Shown piece by piece: positions 7,013 through 16,105 of a stretch of 39,740 nucleotides of DNA; within the stretch, counting starts at the first letter, position 1, and every line of letters begins with the position of its first letter. The stretch lies in assembly GCA_964428895.1 (NCBI GenBank), contig CAYRZU010000028.1:1-39740 (forward strand), in the 5' to 3' direction. A model generated the notes under the pieces. It had not been told where the DNA came from, made no database searches, and was given only the letters and a program-made list of their open reading frames with translations. Source of the stretch: HyVt-337 sp964428895 (GTDB lineage Bacteria; Planctomycetota; Phycisphaerae; SM23-33). The position numbers were made by a program, and so were the translations under genes.

Positions 7013-10000
7013 TCCCTACGGCCAGCCTTCGCCCGAACAGCGTTCCCTTGTCGGCAAGCTGCTGCGGTGGTGCCTGACCAACAAGCTGGTGATGGGGCTG
7101 TTGGTGTTGTTCGTCGTTGGCTGGGGGATTGTCGTGGCTCCGTTCGATTGGGAGACAACCGCCATTGAGCGCCGGCCGGTCCCGACCGACGCGATCCCCG
7201 ACATCGGCGAGAATCAGCAGATTGTGTTCACCCAATGGATGGGGCGAAGTCCGCAGGACGTGGAAGACCAGATCAGCTATCCCCTGACCGTCTCGTTGCT
7301 GGGCGTGCCGGGGGTCAAGACGATCCGAAGCCTCTCCATGTTTGGCTTCTCGACGATCTACATCATCTTCAAGGAAGACGTGGACTTCTACTGGTCGCGA
7401 AGTCGCGTCTTGGAGAAGCTCAATAGCCTGCCGGCCGGAACCTTGCCGAGCGGGGTCCAGCCCGCCCTGGGCCCGGACGCCACGTCGCTGGGGCAAATCT
7501 ACTGGTACACCCTCGAAGGCCGCGACCTGAACGGCAACCCCGTCGGCGGATGGGATCTGGAGGAGTTGCGGACGATTCAGGACTGGTACGTGCGGTATGC
7601 GCTGCTGGCTGCTGATGGCGTCAGTGAAGTCGCGTCGGTGGGTGGATTCGTGAGGGAGTACCAGGTCGATGTCGATCCGGACGCCATGCGGGCCTACCAG
7701 GTGACACTGCCGGACATTTACATGGCGGTCAAGGCCTCCAATATCGACGTGGGGGCTAAGACGATCGAACTGAACCGCGTGGAGTATTTCGTTCGCGGCA
7801 TCGGCTTCATCAAGCGGGTCGAGGACATTGAAGAGAGCGTCATCAAGGTGCACGAGAATGTCCCCGTCAGGGTCAAGGACGTGGCGACCGTTTCCTTGGG
7901 CCCGGCCCTGCGCCGTGGGGCGTTGGACAAGGACGGCTCTGAAGCTGTCGGCGGCGTCGTCGTCGCCCGATACGGCGATAACCCACTGCAGGTCATCAAG
8001 AACACCAAGAAGAAGATCGAAGAAGAGGTCTCGCCTGGCCTGCCGGTCAAGGTTGTGATCGACGAATCCAAGGTCACCGCGGACGAGATTCGATACTACG
8101 CGGCAGAACATGGGTACGACGCCCACGCCGGTATCGAACTGAACCATGACGCATGGGTCAAGCACCTCCGGGCGACGCCTCCGGGGCAATGGCCGGAGTG
8201 GGCCAACATCAGTCAGGTCACCCTTGTGCCGTTCTATGATCGGACCGGCCTGATCTACGAGACGCTTGGCACACTCAACGATGCGCTGGCGCAGGAAATC
8301 CTGATTACGCTCATCGTGGTCATCCTGATGGTGCTGCACCTTCGCAGCAGCGTGCTGATTGGCAGCATGCTGCCACTGGCGGTCCTGCTGACCTTTATCG
8401 CGATGAAGACGTTCGGCGTCGATGCCAACATCGTGGCGTTATCGGGCATCGCCATTGCGATCGGCACGATCGTGGATATGGGCATCGTTGTGTGTGAGAA
8501 CATCCTGCGTCATCTCGACGAGGCGCCCCCGGAAGCTCCTCGGCTGGAAGTCGTTCACCGAGCAGCCAGCGAAGTCGGCAGCGCCGTGCTTACCGCTGTG
8601 GCCACGACGGTGGTCAGCTTCCTGCCGGTGTTTACCATGATCGGCGCGGAAGGAAAGCTCTTCAAGCCATTGGCTTTCACCAAGACTTTTGCACTGCTCG
8701 CATCTGTCATCCTCGCACTGACAGTCTTGCCGCCGGCCGCCCACATCCTGTTCTGCGGGCGGATTTCAGGAAGAAGACTACGAGCGGGTATCTATGGCCT
8801 TCTTGCGGGGGCCGGTGCGGCTCTGGCTATCTACGGTCTGACCGTACCGTCGTTCCTCATTATGGCCTCGGGCGTGGCGTTGTTGCTGTTCGGTCTCTAC
8901 AGCATCTTTGAAGGAACGCTTCCTCGCCTTCTCGGCAGGTGTGGGCCTCTGGCGGCAAGCATTCTTGTCGTGCTGCTGGTGGGGTACCTGTTGAGCGTCT
9001 ACTGGGAGCCGCTCGGGCCCGAGCGAGGACTTGTCCGCAATGTCCTCTTCGTCACCATTCTCGTCGGCGGCTTGTTGAGCTTCTTCAGGCTGTTTCAGTT
9101 TGTCTACCCATGGGTGCTCCGGTGGGCGCTTGCCCACAAGATCCTGTTCATGTGCGTGGTCTTCTCAGTTCTGTTCTTTGGGGCCGTGGGCTGGTTGGGA
9201 CTGGGGACGTTCTTCGGGGCCATTCCGGAAGAGTATGCTCAGCAAGCCCTAAACGCCGAGGAGGCAGAGGCGCTTCCTTGGGGCGACCGCTACAAGTACC
9301 GATTGGCGGGCCTGCAGGCTAGGAAGTGGGATGACCCCACGAGCCCGGCTAAGAGCATCAAGGGCCAGCCATTCCACACGAGAGTCCAGTGGAACCTGGC
9401 TGCGAGTTGGAAGGGGCTCGGCAAGGAGTTCATGCCGCCGCTGGACGAGGGGTCCTATCTCTACATGCCGACGACGATGACCCACGCGTCGATTGGCGAG
9501 TCGCTCGACATCCTGGCCAAGCAGGACATGGCCTTCAACGCGATCCCCGAGATCGAGTCCGTCGTGGGCAAGCTCGGCCGAGCGGAAACGCCTCTCGACC
9601 CGGCCCCGATTTCGATGATCGAAACAGTCATCAACTACAAACCCGAGTACCTGACCGATAAGGACGGGCGCCGCGTCAACTTCAGATCGGCCTGGCCTGA
9701 CGAACCATTCAGGGAAGACGAGAGCGGCGCCACGTTTGCCATCGACACGGACGGCGAGCTGATCCCTGACCAGGATGGGCAGCCGTTTCGCCAGTGGCGC
9801 CCGCACATCAAGAGCCCGGACGACATTTGGGATGAGATCGTCGTGGCCGGTGAGATTCCCGGTACCACGTCGGCCCCCAAGCTTCAGCCGATCGCCGCGC
9901 GAATCGTCATGCTGCAGAGCGGCATGCGCGCCCCGATGGGGCTCAAGATCAAGGGGCCGAGCCTGCAGGTTATCGAAGACGTGGGCCTTCAGATCGAACG

Positions 10001-11195
10001 CTTCCTGAAGGAGGTGCCCAGCATCGAGGCCTCCGCCGTCATCGCGGATCGTATCGTCGGCAAGCCGTACTTGGAGATTGTTCCCGACCGTGAAGCGATT
10101 GCGCGATATGGCGTCAAGATGCGAGAGTTCCAGGACATCGTTGAGATCGCCATCGGGGGCAGACAGATTACCACGACGGTCGAAGGCAGAGAGCGATTCC
10201 CCGTTCGCGTTCGATACGAACGGGAACTACGCGATCAGATCGAGACGATGGCGCGGATCCTTGTGCCGGGCAAGGAGGGGACGCAGATCCCGATATCCGA
10301 GGTGGCGGAGATCCGCTATGTGCGCGGCCCGCAGGTTATCAAAAGCGAAGATACGTTCCTCATCGGGTACGTGCTGTTCGACATGAAGCCCGGGAATGCT
10401 GAGGTCGATGTTGTGGAGGAGGCCCAGGCGTACCTGCAGAAGAAGATCGACCGCGGCGAGCTGGTCCTTCCGCCGGGGGTCAGCTATACCTTTGCCGGCA
10501 GTTACGAGAACCAGATTCGTTCGCAGAGGACGTTGGCGCTGGTCCTTCCGCTGGCGCTGTTCGCGATCTTCCTCCTCTTGTACTTCCAGTTTCGATCGGT
10601 CGTGACGACGTTATTGGTCTTCTCAGGCATCTTTGTCGCGTGGTCGGGTGGGTTCATCCTGCTGTGGTTGTACGGCAAGCCATGGTTCCTCGATTTCTGG
10701 ATGTTCGGTGTTCATATGCGAGAGTTGTTTCAGATCCATCCCATCAACCTGAGCGTGGCGGTGTGGGTCGGCTTCCTTGCCCTGTTCGGCATTGCTACCG
10801 ACAACGGCGTGATTCAGTCCACCTACCTCAATCAGGTGTTCCGGGACCACCGCCCGGAAACGCGTCAGGGAATCCGAGAGGCCACAGTGACGGCGGCCCT
10901 GCGTCGTGTTCGACCTTGCCTGATGACATCGGCAACAACGATTCTGGCGCTCATTCCGGTTCTGACGTCCGTGGGGCGTGGCAGTGACGTGATGGTTCCC
11001 ATGGCGATTCCCTCCTTCGGCGGGATGCTGGTCGTCCTGCTGTCCATCTTCATGGTGCCGGTGCTCTACTGCTGGGTCGAAGAGGCCAAACTTCTGTTTG
11101 GCCGCGCGCCGGCTGGCGGCGGCGTCCAGGCGGACGGCGTTCTGGAGGCAGGGCAATCTCCGGTGAGAACCAGTGGCGACGGGCATGACGCATAG
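6990..11195 (+). CDS. cusA: CusA-like heavy-metal RND efflux pump, enlarged
   Basis: About 1401 residues from ATG 6990 (AGGGAG 9 bases ahead). The frame stays open back to 6789, but that stretch lies inside the adaptor gene. Family hallmarks include the early PTDAIPDIGENQQIV, FGFSTIYIIFKEDVDFYWSR, the central helix GTIVDMGIVVCENILRHL with proton-relay Asp496, and late helices with VRPCLMTSATTILALIPVL. It uses proton motive force to export metal ions, probably Cu(I)/Ag(I), through the adaptor and outer channel. It is about 350 residues longer than classical CusA. Extra sequence lies at about 366-420 (before the YDRTGLI motif) and at about 593-717, where additional hydrophobic segments follow helix 6. 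A Met-rich SGMRAPMG near the substrate-binding region fits soft-metal transport. Confidence 0.94.
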   Translation: MKTSAMSNPYGQPSPEQRSLVGKLLRWCLTNKLVMGLLVLFVVGWGIVVAPFDWETTAIERRPVPTDAIPDIGENQQIVFTQWMGRSPQDVEDQISYPLTVSLLGVPGVKTIRSLSMFGFSTIYIIFKEDVDFYWSRSRVLEKLNSLPAGTLPSGVQPALGPDATSLGQIYWYTLEGRDLNGNPVGGWDLEELRTIQDWYVRYALLAADGVSEVASVGGFVREYQVDVDPDAMRAYQVTLPDIYMAVKASNIDVGAKTIELNRVEYFVRGIGFIKRVEDIEESVIKVHENVPVRVKDVATVSLGPALRRGALDKDGSEAVGGVVVARYGDNPLQVIKNTKKKIEEEVSPGLPVKVVIDESKVTADEIRYYAAEHGYDAHAGIELNHDAWVKHLRATPPGQWPEWANISQVTLVPFYDRTGLIYETLGTLNDALAQEILITLIVVILMVLHLRSSVLIGSMLPLAVLLTFIAMKTFGVDANIVALSGIAIAIGTIVDMGIVVCENILRHLDEAPPEAPRLEVVHRAASEVGSAVLTAVATTVVSFLPVFTMIGAEGKLFKPLAFTKTFALLASVILALTVLPPAAHILFCGRISGRRLRAGIYGLLAGAGAALAIYGLTVPSFLIMASGVALLLFGLYSIFEGTLPRLLGRCGPLAASILVVLLVGYLLSVYWEPLGPERGLVRNVLFVTILVGGLLSFFRLFQFVYPWVLRWALAHKILFMCVVFSVLFFGAVGWLGLGTFFGAIPEEYAQQALNAEEAEALPWGDRYKYRLAGLQARKWDDPTSPAKSIKGQPFHTRVQWNLAASWKGLGKEFMPPLDEGSYLYMPTTMTHASIGESLDILAKQDMAFNAIPEIESVVGKLGRAETPLDPAPISMIETVINYKPEYLTDKDGRRVNFRSAWPDEPFREDESGATFAIDTDGELIPDQDGQPFRQWRPHIKSPDDIWDEIVVAGEIPGTTSAPKLQPIAARIVMLQSGMRAPMGLKIKGPSLQVIEDVGLQIERFLKEVPSIEASAVIADRIVGKPYLEIVPDREAIARYGVKMREFQDIVEIAIGGRQITTTVEGRERFPVRVRYERELRDQIETMARILVPGKEGTQIPISEVAEIRYVRGPQVIKSEDTFLIGYVLFDMKPGNAEVDVVEEAQAYLQKKIDRGELVLPPGVSYTFAGSYENQIRSQRTLALVLPLALFAIFLLLYFQFRSVVTTLLVFSGIFVAWSGGFILLWLYGKPWFLDFWMFGVHMRELFQIHPINLSVAVWVGFLALFGIATDNGVIQSTYLNQVFRDHRPETRQGIREATVTAALRRVRPCLMTSATTILALIPVLTSVGRGSDVMVPMAIPSFGGMLVVLLSIFMVPVLYCWVEEAKLLFGRAPAGGGVQADGVLEAGQSPVRTSGDGHDA

Positions 11196-11217
11196 AGACC
11201 CCACGACAACCCGCGCT

Positions 11218-11240
11218 CCTGACGGGAGGAGGCCGTCGGG
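11218..11240 (+). terminator. hairpin after the pump gene, probable end of the efflux operon
   Basis: CCTGACGG and CCGTCGGG pair over 8 bp (one G-T wobble) around a 7-base loop, 23 bases after the pump stop codon. There is no T-run, so a factor-dependent or structure-only terminator is assumed. Confidence 0.4.
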
Positions 11241-11339
11241 TCCGTCCCGCGTGCATCTGACGTCCGCCCTCGTCTTGGACGCGCTGATCGTGACCACAGG
11301 CCGCACGGCGAACGGCCGGGCTGGGGCAAGGAGGCAACG

Positions 11340-11963
11340 GTGAGAGTCTACGTCTTAGGCGACAGCATATCGATTCAGTATGGTCCGTACCTTCAGGCCT
11401 ACCTGGACGGCGTGATGGAGTACTCTCGAAAGGAGGGCGAAGACGAGGCCCTGCTCGATCTGGATCATCCCCAGGGGGCCAACGGCGGAGATTCGTCGAT
11501 GGTGCTGGCCTTCCTGACCGAGACGGCGCGAGGCGGCGGGATCGACGCGGACCTGCTGTTGCTGAATTGCGGGCTGCACGACATCAAGACCGATCCGGCG
11601 ACGGGGACCAAGCAGGTCCCCATCGGCCAATACGAAGACAACCTGCGGGCCATTGTGCCAACGGTAGCGGACATGCGGCCGGAGTTGGTTTGGATTCGCA
11701 CCACGCCGTGTGATGAGGCGGTGCACAACCGCGGCGACATGGCCTTTCACCGATTCTCGGGCGACCGCGAGGCCTACAACCAGGTGGCCGACGGCATTAT
11801 GGCCGAGGCCGGCGTGCCGGTGATCGATCTACACACCTTCACATGTAACTTGGGCGAGGACCTGTACTGCGACCACGTTCATTTCCATGAGGCCGTTCGC
11901 CGGCAGCAGGGGGCGTTTATCGCCGGGTGGTTGGCCGCGTTCAAGGACGCGGCCAAAGGCTGA
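11340..11963 (+). CDS. SGNH/GDSL-family hydrolase
   Basis: A 207-residue protein starting with GTG 5 bases after AAGGAGG. GDS at residues 7-9 supplies the nucleophile Ser9 (block I), NCGLHD fits block III, and DHVHF near the C-terminus gives the Asp178-x-x-His181 pair of block V. The family hydrolyses esters, often acetyl or acyl groups on carbohydrates. No signal peptide is visible, so it should be cytoplasmic. The glycyl radical enzyme gene follows 61 bases downstream on the same strand, which suggests joint use, for example de-esterifying a sugar-derived substrate (inference). Confidence 0.8.
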   Translation: MRVYVLGDSISIQYGPYLQAYLDGVMEYSRKEGEDEALLDLDHPQGANGGDSSMVLAFLTETARGGGIDADLLLLNCGLHDIKTDPATGTKQVPIGQYEDNLRAIVPTVADMRPELVWIRTTPCDEAVHNRGDMAFHRFSGDREAYNQVADGIMAEAGVPVIDLHTFTCNLGEDLYCDHVHFHEAVRRQQGAFIAGWLAAFKDAAKG

Positions 11964-12024
11964 GGCGGCGGGGCCGGCCATTCGTGGTAGAATGCGGGCA
12001 CGGAGTTGATAGAAGGCAGGGCCC

Positions 12025-14496
12025 ATGTATCTGAACGGTACACCAATCGCCAATGTCGCTGTGGCCGTCGACCAGGGAGCGCTGGTCGAGGTTACCGATG
12101 AGATTCAGGCGGTGGATGTGCAGATCACCGATCGCGTTTTCATCAGCCGGCGCGTGCACGACGACCTGCTGTGCAGCGACGACTACATGCTCAGCCGTAC
12201 TGAACGCCTGCGTGACATTGCTCAGCCGCTGCGGGGCATTCACTGGTATGGGCTGCATACGGACGAAACCAGTTATCTCGTCGGTGTGGTCGTGATTCGG
12301 GGGGACGGCAGCTACGAGCGCATTCGGTTGAGGCAGGTCTTGCTGAAGGGCGCCGAAACAGTCATGGCGGTTCTCCTACCGCACGAGTCACTCACGCTGG
12401 GGCCCGAGCCGATCGATCCGAACAAAGCCGTTCGGCAAGCTCGGGCCGAGCACATTGAAGACGACCGGGCCAAGTTCGTTAGGTTGTTCGGCCTGAAGCC
12501 GGTCGCCATTCCCGACACGGGGCGATTGGCCGGGGCCGACGAGTACAGCCGCGCCGAAGACGAGGCGTTGCTCGGTGAATCGCCGGACTGGGCGGCCGGG
12601 GACCACAAGCACTTCGCCTTCAACCACAGTTTCCTTCAGGTGGGGCTGCCGGCCATCGTGGCCGAGACTGCGGCCAATTCCGAGAAGGTCTCCGGCGTGG
12701 AGAGTCAATACCTGGCCGCCATCTCAGACACCTACACAGCCATCATTGGCTTCATTCAGCGACACGCCGAGGCGGCCGCCGAACAAGCGGCGCAGGTCGA
12801 CGGCGCCGAGCGCGAGCGGTTGCTGACGATGAGCCAAACTTGCTCGGCCATCGCGGCCCGGCCGCCGGAGACGTTCCTGGAGGCGGTGCAACTGTACAAG
12901 TTCATGTACCGCATCCGCTGCGATTACCACACCGCGACGATCGGCCGGCTGGACCAGTATCTCTACCCGTTCTATCGGGCCGACCTCGACGCCGGGCGCA
13001 TTACTCCGGACGAGGCGATGGACCTACTGGGCAAGTTGTGGGCGATGTTCAATCGCGGGCAGACGCTGACTAACCTCATGCTGGGCGGTCAGGATCGGCA
13101 CGGCGCCGACGCTACCAACGACCTGTCGTACCTCATGATTGACGTGGCGTTGAAGCTCAGCTTGCCCGAGCCTTACGTGAACGTTCGCGTCCACGCCAAC
13201 AGCCCCGCGAGCTTCATCGAGAAGATCGCCGAACTCCATCTGCAGGGGATCGGCCACGGCACGGTCTACAACGATGAGGCCCTGATCCCCGGGCTGGTGG
13301 ACAACCGGATTCCGCTGGAGCGCGCCCGCAACTACGCCAACGACGGCTGCACCGAGGTCATCATCGACGGCGAGAGCACCATCGACTTCTTCAACATGAT
13401 GATGGCGTTGAAGTCGGTCGAGCTGATGATGTTCAACGGCGAGCAGAACGTGGATGTCTACGACATCGCCAACTCGCGCTGCCCGGAGTGGTCCACCCAC
13501 CTGGTGGCCAAGAACTATTGGCCGATTTGCAGGGCGGGCTACCAGTCCGGCGACGTGGCGCAAATGACGACTCTTGGGGAGGTCTACCAGGCCTTCCTCA
13601 AGCAGTACATCCTTCAGATCGATTTCTGGATTGCGGCGTTCGAGAACTTCATCACGCCGTCGTACGAGAACTTCCACACGTCGTTCGTGTTGGCCGGGAC
13701 GTATCCGGAGTGTCGGCTGACCGGGGCGGACCCCAAGCGGGGCGGTGGCTACAAAGAGAAGTGCTTGATGGGCTTCGTCGGCCACGTGCCGGCTGCGGCC
13801 GACTGCCTGGCTGCGATCAAACGCGTGGTCTTCGACCAGCAGGCCTGCACCATGGCCGAGCTTCAAGCGGCGATGAAAGCCGACTTTGAAGGCTACGAGG
13901 ATCTCAGGCAGCAGTTACTGCACGCACCCAAGTTCGGTAATGATGACGATGTGGTGGATGAGATCGCCGCGGACATCGTTGACCGTCTGATCCTTCACTT
14001 CAAACAGACCCGGGCCATCCACGGCAAACCGTACTTGCTAGCCCTCTATACTGACGCCTTCACCGGCGTGCAGGATATCGTGGGCGCCACGCCCGACGGC
14101 CGAAAATGGGGCGATGTTACCGGCATGCACTACGCCCCCGTGCCCGGCCGCGCCCTCAGCGGACCGACGGCCGTGCTGCAATCCGCCGCAAAGGCCAGCC
14201 TCGGCGCCGCCTGCGGAACCGCACCGGTCAACGTGAACTTACCGGCCGCGTCGGACGACACCGTCGCCGAGAAGGATGCCGCCGTCGGCCTGATCAAAGC
14301 GGCCATGGAGTTGGGCATCGGTGTGATGACGGTCGCCCGATACGACGCGGACGTGTTGGCCTGCGCCCAAGAAACCCCCGAAGCTTACCAGGACCTTATC
14401 GTCCGAGTCCGAGGCTTCTCCATGCGCTTCGTCGACCTAGATCGAAACGCCCAAGACCACATTATCGCCCGAACACGGGGGCTGCAGGCGTCTTGA
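12025..14496 (+). CDS. glycyl radical enzyme of the PFL/diol-dehydratase superfamily with an unusual N-terminal domain
   Basis: An 823-residue protein. The PFL-like barrel runs from about residue 140. Typical blocks include IGRLDQYLYPFYRADLDAG, LMLGGQD and the active-site loop NDGCTEV with thiyl Cys442 and Glu444. The C-terminal radical domain has RVRGFSMRF with the expected radical Gly797, then DLDRNAQDHIIARTRG. All three catalytic residues are present, so it should be active under anoxic conditions after a radical-SAM activase creates the glycyl radical. The first 130 residues look beta-rich and do not match the usual start of this superfamily. No activase is encoded in the window. Substrate cannot be assigned: it is neither classical PFL (the active site here has a single Cys, GCTE) nor recognisably choline or glycerol lyase. 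Purine-rich GAAGGCAGGG precedes the ATG. Confidence 0.88.
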   Translation: MYLNGTPIANVAVAVDQGALVEVTDEIQAVDVQITDRVFISRRVHDDLLCSDDYMLSRTERLRDIAQPLRGIHWYGLHTDETSYLVGVVVIRGDGSYERIRLRQVLLKGAETVMAVLLPHESLTLGPEPIDPNKAVRQARAEHIEDDRAKFVRLFGLKPVAIPDTGRLAGADEYSRAEDEALLGESPDWAAGDHKHFAFNHSFLQVGLPAIVAETAANSEKVSGVESQYLAAISDTYTAIIGFIQRHAEAAAEQAAQVDGAERERLLTMSQTCSAIAARPPETFLEAVQLYKFMYRIRCDYHTATIGRLDQYLYPFYRADLDAGRITPDEAMDLLGKLWAMFNRGQTLTNLMLGGQDRHGADATNDLSYLMIDVALKLSLPEPYVNVRVHANSPASFIEKIAELHLQGIGHGTVYNDEALIPGLVDNRIPLERARNYANDGCTEVIIDGESTIDFFNMMMALKSVELMMFNGEQNVDVYDIANSRCPEWSTHLVAKNYWPICRAGYQSGDVAQMTTLGEVYQAFLKQYILQIDFWIAAFENFITPSYENFHTSFVLAGTYPECRLTGADPKRGGGYKEKCLMGFVGHVPAAADCLAAIKRVVFDQQACTMAELQAAMKADFEGYEDLRQQLLHAPKFGNDDDVVDEIAADIVDRLILHFKQTRAIHGKPYLLALYTDAFTGVQDIVGATPDGRKWGDVTGMHYAPVPGRALSGPTAVLQSAAKASLGAACGTAPVNVNLPAASDDTVAEKDAAVGLIKAAMELGIGVMTVARYDADVLACAQETPEAYQDLIVRVRGFSMRFVDLDRNAQDHIIARTRGLQAS

Positions 14497-14509
14497 GGAA
14501 GGGGCTCGC

Positions 14510-15973
14510 CTACTCGACCGTTTCGGCTTCTTCGGCGGCCTTGCCTTGGGCGAAGGCTTGGCGGATGCGGGTGGAGACCGCTGAGGTGCGGACGACTTCC
14601 GAGTCGACGCGTTGGAACACTTCCTGGCCGGGGGCGAGCCAGTAGCCGACCTTGTAGGTGCCGTCCTTCCAACCCTTGATGTGGGAGGCCTGGTCGGCGC
14701 CGGGGCGTTCGTGGCCTTTCCAGTCGCGTGTGTAGATCTTGACATCCTCCCCGGCAAAGCCGAGGACGACGTAGAGGTTCTCGGTGGTGGAGTTGTTGAC
14801 GGCCATCACATAGCGTTGGCCCTCGGCGTCGACGAACTCGCCGATGACGAGTCGGCCGTTGTGAGAATCCCACGGGCGGACCTCGGCGAGGATCTCGTTG
14901 GGGGTGAAGGCCTCGCCGCCTCCGTAAGGCTCGGGGAAGAACGTCACCCGCGTGGGCGCCAGTCGCAGGAACAGATCGCCGTAGCGCGTGTGGAAGTTGC
15001 GGTGAAGGACGCGGAGGTTGTCGTAGGTCTCGGTCTTTTCCCAGAAGGCGTCGACCGGCGGGAAGCGGTAGTTCCCGTGCGGGTCGCGCATGTAATAGAA
15101 GAAGTACAGCACGCCCTGGGCGCCGGAGGCGACGGCCGAGTTGAACTGCCAGCGGAGGTCGTCGTAATTGGGGCAGCGGTACCGGAAGTGGCCCACCGAC
15201 AGCAGTGTGGCCCAGAAGGGAATGCCGTGCCGCTGGCCGCCCTCGCGCATTTCGCGGAGGTTTCGGTAGTAGATGTCCCAGCCCTCGGTGCCGGGGTCCA
15301 TCTGGTAGTAGCAATCGAAGCTGAGGAAGTCGACCTTGGCTGTCCCGGCGGCGCCGTCGACGTAGTCGGCGTACTTCTCGATGCCGATGAACGCCTCGTT
15401 TCCCGGCTGGCTGGGCCCGAGGTTGATAAACGGGCGGGCGGGGAAGTCCCCGACGGCCTGCTGCTTGCCGACCGCTTTGAAGAGCGTTCGGGCGCCCTCG
15501 CCGCGCGGTTCGTCGGCGACGTGATAGCCGAAGTATGCGGGGTGACGGCCGAAGTCTTCGATGGCTTCGGCGCGGCGGTCGCCGCTGAATCGGCCGTCGT
15601 TGAGGATGAGCTTCATGTCGCGCTCGGCTGCCCAGTCCATCAGTTGGGCCATCAGGGCGTGCTGATCGGGGTCGTCGGGGTTGAAGCCCGGGCCCTTCAT
15701 GACGGTGACGCCGACGTCGGCCCAGTCTTGGACCTCCCGCTCGGTGATTTGAGCGGCGTGTTCGGGGTTGCTCAGGTTCAGGTAGTTCCAGAACCCCACG
15801 GGAAACTTGGTGAGGCCGAACGAGTCGTTCTTTTCCAGGATGCGTTGCAGGGCATCCGTCGAGGGCCCGACGGTGGCGGCGCCAGGGGTAGCGACGGCGG
15901 GGTCGTCACAGCCGACGACGACAAGCACTGCGGACACAGTGAGAGCAACAGCCACAAACCACTTCATATTCAA
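14510..15973 (-). CDS. lipoprotein with glycoside-hydrolase-like TIM-barrel domain
   Basis: A 487-residue exported lipoprotein. The signal helix (residues 4-20) ends at VVVGC with acyl Cys22. The body resembles clan-A type glycosidase barrels. KFPVGFWNYLNL opens the barrel, YHVADEP at about 150-156 has the DEP acid/base look, and FDCYYQMDP and VLYFFYYMRD are later strands. A beta-rich C-terminal domain (about 360-460) follows. The specific activity is not recognisable. It ends 13 bases from the convergent glycyl radical enzyme gene. It follows the sialidase-like gene after 132 bases, so it may belong to the same minus-strand operon or have its own promoter. Confidence 0.65.
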   Translation of the reverse strand: MNMKWFVAVALTVSAVLVVVGCDDPAVATPGAATVGPSTDALQRILEKNDSFGLTKFPVGFWNYLNLSNPEHAAQITEREVQDWADVGVTVMKGPGFNPDDPDQHALMAQLMDWAAERDMKLILNDGRFSGDRRAEAIEDFGRHPAYFGYHVADEPRGEGARTLFKAVGKQQAVGDFPARPFINLGPSQPGNEAFIGIEKYADYVDGAAGTAKVDFLSFDCYYQMDPGTEGWDIYYRNLREMREGGQRHGIPFWATLLSVGHFRYRCPNYDDLRWQFNSAVASGAQGVLYFFYYMRDPHGNYRFPPVDAFWEKTETYDNLRVLHRNFHTRYGDLFLRLAPTRVTFFPEPYGGGEAFTPNEILAEVRPWDSHNGRLVIGEFVDAEGQRYVMAVNNSTTENLYVVLGFAGEDVKIYTRDWKGHERPGADQASHIKGWKDGTYKVGYWLAPGQEVFQRVDSEVVRTSAVSTRIRQAFAQGKAAEEAETVE

Positions 15974-16105
15974 CGCACTCCAGGTTGACGACCGACTCAG
16001 GAGGGTAACAAGAACAGGCCTGACTGGACTCCAACCAGCTGGCCCGACAAGACGCTAACTATAGCCGATTACAGCGGTTTGTCAAGGCGGAGGGCGGGCC
16101 GTAGC

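Noticed and set aside
6948..8339. Minus-strand frame of 463 codons within the pump gene
   Set aside because: It overlaps conserved CusA motifs in the other direction and shows no family features.
14612..15988. Plus-strand open frame of 458 codons opposite the lipoprotein gene
   Set aside because: The minus strand has a clear lipobox and barrel motifs. The plus frame is Val/Gly/Asp/Glu-rich with no motif, as expected of the mirror of a coding strand.
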